From DASZTV01 sp036267875 (GTDB lineage Bacteria > Actinomycetota > Actinomycetes > JAFAQI01): DNA of 64,000 nucleotides. The first letter of the stretch is position 1. Each line of letters begins with the position of its first letter. The notes beneath the pieces were generated by a model, which saw nothing but the letters and a program-made list of their open reading frames with translations, searched no databases and was not told the DNA's origin. The stretch spans positions 1 through 64,000 of the forward strand of contig DATAVE010000117.1 of assembly GCA_036267875.1 (NCBI GenBank), written 5' to 3'. Shown piece after piece: positions 57,671 through 64,000 of the stretch. The translations under genes were made by a program, and so were the position numbers.

Positions 57671-58836
57671 CCGAGACTCCTTGTAAGGGCGCGATCATCT
57701 CGGGCATCGGCATCTCCCAGATCGGCCGGCGGACCGGGATCGCCCACCTCGACAACACGCTGCACAGCGCGCGCGAGGCGATCGCCGACGCTGGTCTCAC
57801 CCCGGCTGACATCGATGGCGTCACCACGATGGGGGACACCCCGGTCTCGGCCGCCGCAGCGGCGCTGGGGATTGAGCCGACCTATCGCGGCGGGGGCTTC
57901 TCGACCGGCGGGCTGCTCTCGCCCGTCATGTCTGCGGCGAAGGCGGTCGTCGAGGGGCGGGCACGTCACGTGCTGGTCTACCGCACCGTCCAGATGATGG
58001 GCGGTGAGTTCGTGCCCGGCGCCGGCGGCGACCGAGATGCGCCGGATGAAGGCGTCGGCAACCTCATCGACGTCATGGCCGATATCGAAGAGGTGCTCGC
58101 CGCGAACGCGCTGTCGGCGGTCAACTGGCTCGCGATGCACTGCCGCCGCCACATGGAGATCTACGGCACGACCAAAGAGCAGCTCGGCTGGCTTGCGATC
58201 AACTCACGCCGCAACGCCGCCCTGAACTCGCGCGCCGTCTATCGCGATCCGATGACGATGGCGGACTACCTCGCGGCCCGCCAGGTGTCCTCGCCGCTCG
58301 GGTTGTTCGACTGTGACGTTCCGGTCGACGGCTCGATCGCGGTGGTCGTGTCGGCCCCCGACTACGAGCCGGACTGCCCCAAGCCGGCGGTGCGGGTCGA
58401 GGCGGTCGGCGGCTCGACGGGCACCGGCGGCTGGTTCCATCGGCCGGACTACCCGAAGATGGCATCGGCCGATGCCGCGGCCGAGATGTGGAGCCGCACG
58501 GATCTGCGGCCACCCGACCTCGACGTCGCCGAGCTGTACGACGGATTCACCTACCTCACCTTTGCCTGGCTGGAGGCTCTCGGCATCTGCGGGGACGGCG
58601 AGGCCGGTCCGTACGTCGAGGGCGCGACCCGGATCGCGCTGGACGGCGAGCTGCCCTTGAACACCTACGGCGGCCAGCTCTCGGCGGGCCGGATGCACGG
58701 CTACTGGGTTCTCCACGAGGCATGTCTGCAGCTGCGAGGCGAGGCCGGTGATCGTCAGGTCCAAGGCGACCCGGAGGTTGCCGTCGTCAGCAACGGCGGT
58801 GGTCCGATCGCGGGTTGTCTGCTGCTGACCCGCTAA
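57667..58836 (+). CDS. Ltp2-like retro-aldolase (thiolase-fold, no Cys nucleophile)
   Basis: A 389-residue thiolase-superfamily protein. The position that holds Cys in thiolases reads GGFSTGGLLS, so it cannot do thiolysis; the HDCF motif is ELYDGFTYLT, with Tyr in place of His; and the C-terminal block is NTYGGQLSAGRMHGYWVLHE, with a second conserved Tyr. These are the features of Ltp2, the aldolase that releases propionyl-CoA from the steroid D-ring side chain while bound to DUF35. The upstream DUF35 gene overlaps by four bases. The resemblance is by motif only, but the gene order is consistent. Confidence 0.88.
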   Translation: MTETPCKGAIISGIGISQIGRRTGIAHLDNTLHSAREAIADAGLTPADIDGVTTMGDTPVSAAAAALGIEPTYRGGGFSTGGLLSPVMSAAKAVVEGRARHVLVYRTVQMMGGEFVPGAGGDRDAPDEGVGNLIDVMADIEEVLAANALSAVNWLAMHCRRHMEIYGTTKEQLGWLAINSRRNAALNSRAVYRDPMTMADYLAARQVSSPLGLFDCDVPVDGSIAVVVSAPDYEPDCPKPAVRVEAVGGSTGTGGWFHRPDYPKMASADAAAEMWSRTDLRPPDLDVAELYDGFTYLTFAWLEALGICGDGEAGPYVEGATRIALDGELPLNTYGGQLSAGRMHGYWVLHEACLQLRGEAGDRQVQGDPEVAVVSNGGGPIAGCLLLTR

Positions 58837-59705
58837 CGCAAGTTGCCGAGGAGGTCCGGTACCTCCGTGAGCGACCGCAACGTGTCGTTGAGATGGGTGC
58901 AGGTACTCGTTCCGGAGAACTCCGCTGCAACCCGGGCCTCGATCTCCTCGAAAGGCAGATCCGCGAGCCGTCCGGCGCTCTGCCCGGCGAACGGACACTC
59001 GAGCCACGGCAGCTGCCCAGGGGCGGCATGGATCTCCGCGATCCGAGTCGCGTCGTCGTCGAGTCGCGCGTCGACGACCCACTCGTGCAGCGCACGCTCG
59101 ACCCCGTCAGGATCGGCGTAGGAGTCCCGAAAGGTCGCCACCACCTCGATCGGGTCGAGGTCGGTGACAGTCAGCGTGCGTGCCCGACGCGTTGCCATGG
59201 CGGCGAGGCGTGGCTCCCACGGCTTGGTGACTTCAGGCGTCAGCGGCATCCGCAGCACACCCTGAGCCTCGGCGACGATGGTGAGCATCTGCCCGCCGGC
59301 GCGCCAGCCCGAGCACTGGTCCGTGCCGCCGAGCCCGATGACCGGATCGGCACGAGCGCCGGGATGGTCGAGCAGGAACGTCTGCCCGCCAACCTGGGCG
59401 AGGATCGGCAGGTCCCACATCATCCGGCGAAGCAGCCGGTACTCAGGTGTCGTCGCAAGGCTGCTCAGAGCCGCGCGGAAGCCGCTGGCGACGCGCCGGC
59501 CGATCAGGCCGTCGGTTGGTGCATCCCACGATGTGTCGAGAACGAGGAGCTGTTGGCGCTCGTCGAGCTCGGCGCGGATCGTGACCGCGCGCAACACCTC
59601 TTCGCGATCATCGTCCTGGACGAGTACGTCGCGACCTTGCCCGGTGATGACGCCGGCTACCGGCTCGATCGCGACGCTCGTCGTACGAACGACTCGGACA
59701 CTCAT
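58833..59705 (-). CDS. DUF2889-like protein
   Basis: A 290-residue protein of unknown function. The C-terminal CTHLNDTLRSL motif and the pattern VTIRAELDERQQL near the N-terminus resemble the DUF2889 family, frequent near acyl-CoA and steroid catabolic genes in actinobacteria. Cys and His in that motif could bind a metal. It has no signal peptide. It overlaps the isochorismatase-fold gene by four bases and converges on the aldolase gene with a four-base overlap of stops. Confidence 0.7.
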   Translation of the reverse strand: MSVRVVRTTSVAIEPVAGVITGQGRDVLVQDDDREEVLRAVTIRAELDERQQLLVLDTSWDAPTDGLIGRRVASGFRAALSSLATTPEYRLLRRMMWDLPILAQVGGQTFLLDHPGARADPVIGLGGTDQCSGWRAGGQMLTIVAEAQGVLRMPLTPEVTKPWEPRLAAMATRRARTLTVTDLDPIEVVATFRDSYADPDGVERALHEWVVDARLDDDATRIAEIHAAPGQLPWLECPFAGQSAGRLADLPFEEIEARVAAEFSGTSTCTHLNDTLRSLTEVPDLLGNLR

Positions 59706-60334
59706 TGCGGTGTCCAGCAGGCGATGACCTCGTCGACCGTGACGACCTTGCCGAGCAGCGCGAAGGCGTAGCGCAGCATGTCGGCCGCGAACGTCTCGGG
59801 CAGCCCCATCACGGCGTCGCGCGGAATCACGATCCGGTAGCCGATGTTCACCGCCTCGATTGCCAGGCCGATGACCGCTTCGTTGAGCGAGATGCCAGCG
59901 ATCACGAGTGTCTTGACGTCGAGGCTACGCAGTATCGGGTCGAGCTCTGTCCCTGTGAACGCCGACATGCCGTGGATCCGCCCGGCGACGATGTCCCGCG
60001 GGTCCGGGCCGAGCTCCGGGACGATCTCGGCCTCGGCGGAGCCGACGAGCAGGTAGTCGGGATCCTCCATCGTCACGGCCATCAGCGGCGTCACGATCCG
60101 GACGCCGGCCCGGTCGGCGCGGAACTGCAGCGTTGCGTGGACGACCCGCGCCCCACCTGTCCGGGCGGCGTTGGCGAGGCGCGCAATCGCTGGGATCACG
60201 CCGTGCGTGATGACGGCCTGCTGCATCTCGAGCATCGGTGGCCGCGCTAGGTCCCCGACGATTCCTCGCTGCATCTCCGAGATGACGACAGCCGTGTGGG
60301 CCGGATCGACCAGCTCGCTCAGGGTGATGGCCAT
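59702..60334 (-). CDS. Isochorismatase-fold protein lacking the catalytic Cys (second copy)
   Basis: A 210-residue paralogue of 33053-33667. The first catalytic position is VVISEMQRGIVG (Glu for Asp) and the nucleophile loop is IAGISLNEAVIG, where Ala replaces Cys. The rest of the fold (AIEAVNIGYRIVIPRDAV) is intact. ATG at 60334 has AAGGA upstream; the longer frame to 60460 is an overlap artefact. It lies between a Gfo/Idh/MocA gene and the DUF2889 gene in one operon. The shared substitutions in both copies argue for a defined non-standard activity. Confidence 0.78.
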   Translation of the reverse strand: MAITLSELVDPAHTAVVISEMQRGIVGDLARPPMLEMQQAVITHGVIPAIARLANAARTGGARVVHATLQFRADRAGVRIVTPLMAVTMEDPDYLLVGSAEAEIVPELGPDPRDIVAGRIHGMSAFTGTELDPILRSLDVKTLVIAGISLNEAVIGLAIEAVNIGYRIVIPRDAVMGLPETFAADMLRYAFALLGKVVTVDEVIACWTPQ

Positions 60335-60344
60335 CGAGATGTCC

Positions 60345-61451
60345 TTACAGCGCCAAGCCGACCCAGCCCTCGCCGGCTGAGCTCCGGCGGGCTGCGTCGA
60401 CGACGGCTTGGGTGATCCAGCCGTTGCGGAGCGTCGGCACCCGAGGCGTCGGCAACCCATCGAACGCGGGCAACCAGTCCTCGAGCATCAGGGAGAGCGC
60501 AAGGATCGCGGATCCGGCGCGGCGGGATGGGATCGCCACTCCGCTTCGCGGTCGTCGGTCGCTGAGCGCGATGTCGCGAAGGGCGGACTCGCCGACCTTC
60601 GCCGCGTGGATCGCGGAGGCGCTTTCTCCGCCCATCAGCGTGCTCGTGATCTCGATCGTTCCCTCGCTGCCGTAGGCCTCGAGCACCCGCCGGTCGACGT
60701 GCAGGCCGATCATCGACGATGCAACCGAGACGCTGACGCCGCTCTTCATCCGCATCAGCACGGTCGACGTGTCGTCGGCCGTGACCTCGAGGGGGGTGCC
60801 GTCCTCGCGTTCGCGGATCGGCGTCGAGGTCCTGACGTCGGCACACACCGCTTCGGGCTCGCCGAAGAGTGCGGTGAGGAAGTCGATGTCGTGTGAGGAC
60901 AGCCCCATCAGGTAGCCGCCACCTTCGTCGACCCGGTACATCCATTCCGACTGGAGTCGCCGGCTCGGGTGCCACAGGTCACCGACGGTCGTGACGCGCG
61001 CCAGGTAGGGCTCGCCGAGGAAGCCTTCATCGACCAGGTCCCAGACCGGCAGTCGATCGACGAGCCACCGACCTTCGAAGTTCACGGCATGTGCGACGCC
61101 GCTCTGCTCGGCGACATCGAGCATGTTCTTGGCCTGCGCGGAGTCGACTGCGGCGGGCTTCTCGCACAGGACATGCTTGCCGGCCCGTACGGCGGCGATC
61201 GTCTGGTCGTGATGGAGGTCGGTGGGCGTGCACACCGCGATCAGGTCCAGGTCCTCGCGGCGGACGAACGCCTCCCAGTCCGTCGATGTGTCGTCGATGC
61301 CGAGCTTCTGGCCCGCTTCGGCTACGCGGTCGGGCCGCCGCGAACAGATTGCGGCGACCTCGAACTCCGGCACCGCCCGGAAGGCCGGAGCCAGGACGAT
61401 GCTGCCCCAGCCGACGCCGATGATGCCGACCCTTATCCGGTCCTTCGACAT
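60345..61451 (-). CDS. Gfo/Idh/MocA-family oxidoreductase
   Basis: A 368-residue NAD(P)-dependent oxidoreductase. The Rossmann motif GIIGVGWGSIV is at the N-terminus, the signature CEKPAAVD near residue 95 provides the Lys-Pro pair, and the C-terminal alpha/beta domain has EGGGYLMGLSSHDID with the catalytic His candidate. AAGGGAA precedes the ATG at 61451. The family acts on sugars, inositol, bile pigments and various hydroxy compounds; in this operon it may oxidise or reduce a ring hydroxyl. Substrate unknown. Confidence 0.87.
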   Translation of the reverse strand: MSKDRIRVGIIGVGWGSIVLAPAFRAVPEFEVAAICSRRPDRVAEAGQKLGIDDTSTDWEAFVRREDLDLIAVCTPTDLHHDQTIAAVRAGKHVLCEKPAAVDSAQAKNMLDVAEQSGVAHAVNFEGRWLVDRLPVWDLVDEGFLGEPYLARVTTVGDLWHPSRRLQSEWMYRVDEGGGYLMGLSSHDIDFLTALFGEPEAVCADVRTSTPIREREDGTPLEVTADDTSTVLMRMKSGVSVSVASSMIGLHVDRRVLEAYGSEGTIEITSTLMGGESASAIHAAKVGESALRDIALSDRRPRSGVAIPSRRAGSAILALSLMLEDWLPAFDGLPTPRVPTLRNGWITQAVVDAARRSSAGEGWVGLAL

Positions 61452-61473
61452 GGCCGTTCCCTTCTCGTGCTCG

Positions 61474-62349
61474 TCACGGTTTTCCGGCGTGCTCTGCCTC
61501 GATGCGGGCCGCCGGCATCTCCGATCCGGTGATGGCTGCCGGGTCGAGGTCGTCCGCGAGCGGCGGAAAGGCGGGAGGCCGCTTCTGGACGAAGCTGTCC
61601 ACGCCCTCGCGGAAGTCCTCACTTGTCGCGGTGTAGGCCATCGTGCGATATGCCTTGTGCACTGCTTGTTCGAAGTCGCCGTCGAGATCGGTCAACGTCT
61701 GGTGTTTGATCAATGCGAGCGAGGTGGGCGAGCAGTTCGCCGCAATCTCGGCTGCGTACTGCTTGGCTGTCGCGACTAGCTGATCCGGCTCGACGACGTA
61801 GGCGACCAGACCGATTCGCAGCGCTTCGTCGGCGTCGACGACGCGCGCGGTGAGCAACAGGTCCATGGCGCGCTCGATCCCGACGATGCGGGGAAGCAGC
61901 CAGCCGGCGCCGTACTCCGCCGGTAGGCCTCGTTTGGCGAATGCCGTCGACAGGCGGGCGCCGCAGGCCATGAACCGCACGTCGCAGAGCAGGGCGTGGA
62001 CCAGACCGAGTCCGGCACAAGGTCCGTTGATTGCGGCGATCAGTGGCTTGCGGAACGTCTGTATCCGGCTGGGCGCCGAGCGCCCGGCCATGTCCATCGT
62101 CGCACCCGCGACGGCGTCGAGCCGTTCGACATCAACCCCTGGACAGAATGCCGAGCCGGCCCCGGTGAGGATGGCGACTCGCACCCGAGCATCGTGATCG
62201 GCTTCGTCTAGCACCTCGTATAACTGGCGCTCCATCACCGGGTTCCACGCGTTCTTCCGCTCCGGCCGGTTCAGTGTGATCACGGCGACGCCATCTTCGC
62301 CGACGTCGTAGAGCACGGCCCGCTCTGCCGGTGCGGTGTCCTCGGTCAT
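61474..62349 (-). CDS. Enoyl-CoA hydratase/isomerase (crotonase family)
   Basis: A 291-residue crotonase. Oxyanion-hole segments are GAGSAFCPGVDV and NGPCAGLGLVHALLCDV; the active-site region is FAKRGLPAEYGAGWLLPRIVG, with the Glu in PAEYG a good candidate. It has a C-terminal extension of about 25 residues after the usual QKRPPAF end. ATGA joins it to the acyl-CoA synthetase gene upstream, so activation and hydration enzymes are made together. Confidence 0.9.
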   Translation of the reverse strand: MTEDTAPAERAVLYDVGEDGVAVITLNRPERKNAWNPVMERQLYEVLDEADHDARVRVAILTGAGSAFCPGVDVERLDAVAGATMDMAGRSAPSRIQTFRKPLIAAINGPCAGLGLVHALLCDVRFMACGARLSTAFAKRGLPAEYGAGWLLPRIVGIERAMDLLLTARVVDADEALRIGLVAYVVEPDQLVATAKQYAAEIAANCSPTSLALIKHQTLTDLDGDFEQAVHKAYRTMAYTATSEDFREGVDSFVQKRPPAFPPLADDLDPAAITGSEMPAARIEAEHAGKP

Positions 62350-63857
62350 GCGATCTGCTCCTGACCCAGTACGTGGCGTCGTAGCTGGTCCCTGACGACC
62401 TTGCCCATCGCGTTGCGCGGCAGCACCGACACGGTCTCGATCCGCTCCGGGATCTTGTACGGAGCCAGGCCCGCGGCGCGGCAGATCGCGACAAGATCAT
62501 CGAGATCGATCTCGATGTCGGCGGAGGGCACCACGCAGGCGCAGCATCGTTCGCCGGTGCGCGGATCCGGTATCCCGATCACGGCGACGTCGGCGATGCG
62601 TGGATCCACCGTGAGGACATCCTCGACCTCGCGTGTCGAGATGTTCTCGCCGCTGCGGATCACTATCTCCTTGATCCGACCGGTGACGTGCACCCAGCCC
62701 TCGGCGTCGACGTACCCGATATCGCCGCTGCGGACGAACCCGTCGGCGTCGAGTGTGTCCGCGTCGAGGCGACTGTCCTGGTAGCCGAGGAAGCGCTGTG
62801 GTCCGCGGACCAGGAGCTCACCGTTGTCCGCCACCCTCACCTCGACCTTGGTTGCCGGCTTGCCGACCGTGGCAGCGATGACCTCGCCGGTTTCCTTTCG
62901 GGGCGCATAGGTCGCCATCGGACACTCGGTCAGGCCCCAGCCGTTGTAGATCCCCACTCCGCCGAGCTCGGTGCGCACCTGCTCATTGAGGCCCGCGGGG
63001 ACCGGGGCGCCTCCGGCGAGGCACATCCGCAGCCGTGGGAACAACGGCTCGGGACCATGCGCGCGCTGCGCGGCGAGGTAGGCATGAAAGAACGGCGTCG
63101 CGATCCCGAGCGCAGTTGGCTCGAAGCGAGTGAGTGCGAGCGGAGTACTGGCGGGGTCGAAGTGGGAGACCATCGGCAGCTGAACGCCGCTCCGCAGCGA
63201 CGCCGCGAGGATCCCCGGCCCGCCGATGTGGGCGATCGGGAATACGACTGGGAACACCTCGTCGGCGCTGAGCTCGAGCTGATCGACGAGGATGTCGGAC
63301 TGACTGACGATCGACGCATCGGAGTGCCGGACGCCCTTGGGCTCACCGGTAGTGCCGGAGGTGTAGAACACCCAGCGGGTGTCGGTCGGCGCCGGTGGGA
63401 CGTAAGCCGGCAGGACCTCGGGCTCACCGACCGGCAGCCGCAGCCCGTCTGCGGCCCGCTCGAGATCGACGACGATTGTCGGCAGTCCGGTCGACTGCGC
63501 CATCGACTCGTAGTCGAAGCCGCGCCATCGGCCTGGCGTGATCAGGACGTCGGTGCCCATCTGATCGGTGATGAACGCAATCTCGCTCGATCGCAGGGTC
63601 GTGACGAGCGGGTTCTGTACTGCCCCAAGCCGGCTCAGCGCGCTGATCAGCACGGCGGCTTCGATGGAAGGTGGGAGCTGCCAGCTCACCACCGACCCTC
63701 GGGTGACGCCCATTGCGGCAAGACCCGCTGCGACCTGAAGGGCTGCGTCCCGGTAGCCGGCGTACGTCATAGCCACGTTGTCGTCGTCATAGAGCATCGG
63801 GTGCTCGGCTCGACTGGTCGTCGCCGCCTCGACGAGCGACCACCAAGAGGTAGTCAT
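62346..63857 (-). CDS. AMP-forming acyl-CoA synthetase (FadD-like)
   Basis: A 503-residue member of the ANL superfamily that would activate a carboxylic acid with ATP and CoA. The P-loop motif YTSGTTGEPKG is near residue 167, the adenylate motif GIYNGWGLTECP near 305, the hinge SGDIGYVDAEGWVHVTGRIK near 378, and the catalytic Lys is in RNAMGKVVRD at the C-terminus. It is coupled by ATGA on both sides. It is the only acyl-CoA synthetase in the window and may perform the entry step for the imported acid. Confidence 0.93.
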   Translation of the reverse strand: MTTSWWSLVEAATTSRAEHPMLYDDDNVAMTYAGYRDAALQVAAGLAAMGVTRGSVVSWQLPPSIEAAVLISALSRLGAVQNPLVTTLRSSEIAFITDQMGTDVLITPGRWRGFDYESMAQSTGLPTIVVDLERAADGLRLPVGEPEVLPAYVPPAPTDTRWVFYTSGTTGEPKGVRHSDASIVSQSDILVDQLELSADEVFPVVFPIAHIGGPGILAASLRSGVQLPMVSHFDPASTPLALTRFEPTALGIATPFFHAYLAAQRAHGPEPLFPRLRMCLAGGAPVPAGLNEQVRTELGGVGIYNGWGLTECPMATYAPRKETGEVIAATVGKPATKVEVRVADNGELLVRGPQRFLGYQDSRLDADTLDADGFVRSGDIGYVDAEGWVHVTGRIKEIVIRSGENISTREVEDVLTVDPRIADVAVIGIPDPRTGERCCACVVPSADIEIDLDDLVAICRAAGLAPYKIPERIETVSVLPRNAMGKVVRDQLRRHVLGQEQIA

Positions 63858-64000
63858 CCGAGTCCGTCGGGCAGTGGCGTCGGCGAGCGTCCGAGCTCGT
63901 CGAGAAGCGGTTGGCTCAGCGCGATCCGTCCGGTCAGATCGCCCTCGACCAGAGCGAGCGCGGCCTCCGCCATGAACGTCGGAGGTTCGAGCTCGAAGTC
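63854..64000 (-). CDS. Partial SDR, C-terminal end (cut by window edge)
   Basis: The frame ending at TGA 63854-63856 gives 48 residues: FELEPPTFMAEAALALVEGD, then TGRIALSQPLLDELGRS and a PDGLG end. The MAEAALAL and TGRI pattern is the C-terminus of certain actinobacterial short-chain dehydrogenases. The stop overlaps the acyl-CoA synthetase ATG by two to four bases. The gene continues beyond position 64000, so nothing can be said of the cofactor motif. Confidence 0.6.
   Translation of the reverse strand, partial: DFELEPPTFMAEAALALVEGDLTGRIALSQPLLDELGRSPTPLPDGLG

Noticed and set aside
1..64000. CRISPR arrays, transposases and insertion-sequence ends
   Set aside because: No regularly spaced direct repeats, no transposase-like protein and no terminal inverted repeats flanking a gene were found.

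Overview
The window is a dense, high-GC stretch of an actinobacterial (Actinomycetota) chromosome. The evidence is GTG/TTG starts, many ATGA or GTGA stop/start overlaps, very short intergenic gaps, secretion and lipoprotein signals of actinobacterial type, and protein families typical of sterol and lipid catabolism in mycobacteria, rhodococci and relatives. The species cannot be named from the sequence. There is no rRNA, no intact tRNA, no CRISPR array and no recognisable transposase. Nearly everything is explained by about 62 intact or near-intact genes plus several decayed ones.

Layout. (a) 1-150: an inverted repeat and the 3' part of a tRNA gene without its 5' half, which looks like the scar of an integration event. 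(b) 165-9722: an epoxide-hydrolase-like protein, an SDR, two paralogous proteins of unknown family (one secreted, one not) that share a 17-bp upstream element, two kinase-like APH-family proteins, an enoyl-CoA hydratase, two alpha/beta hydrolases and a collapsed hydratase pseudogene. (c) 9764-11963: a surface protein and two small membrane proteins. (d) 11953-16914: a complete branched-chain-type (Liv) ABC importer, followed by a decayed acyl-CoA dehydrogenase tail and a FadR-like regulator. (e) 18191-28163: P450, CaiB/BaiF CoA-transferase, a luciferase-like remnant, a secreted beta-propeller with its TetR repressor, a KshA-like Rieske oxygenase, aldehyde dehydrogenase, a second FadR-like regulator, an F420-type oxidoreductase and a VOC protein. 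(f) 28310-33051: a second Liv importer in which both permeases and one ATPase are fused into one 920-residue chain. (g) 33053-37315: an isochorismatase-fold protein, two amidohydrolases and a third FadR-like regulator. (h) 37323-64000: the beta-oxidation core, with thiolases, a DUF35 fusion, SDRs, MaoC hydratases, hydratases/isomerases, CoA-transferases, eight acyl-CoA dehydrogenase genes arranged as large/small partners, a steroid-aldolase-like module (MaoC, MaoC, DUF35, Ltp2-like), and an operon with an acyl-CoA synthetase.

How it fits together (inference). The two Liv importers would take up a carboxylated or otherwise polar substrate, the P450 and Rieske oxygenase would hydroxylate it, FadD or the CaiB-type enzymes would make the CoA thioester, heteromeric acyl-CoA dehydrogenases, MaoC or crotonase hydratases and SDRs would run beta-oxidation, and the thiolases or the Ltp2-like/DUF35 aldolase would cleave. 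The content resembles steroid side-chain and ring catabolism, but no complete ring-degradation set is present, so the substrate could be another polycyclic, terpenoid or branched compound. Several divergent promoters share a GTATCTCAT-like element and other short dyads, suggesting that much of the region is under common repressor control.
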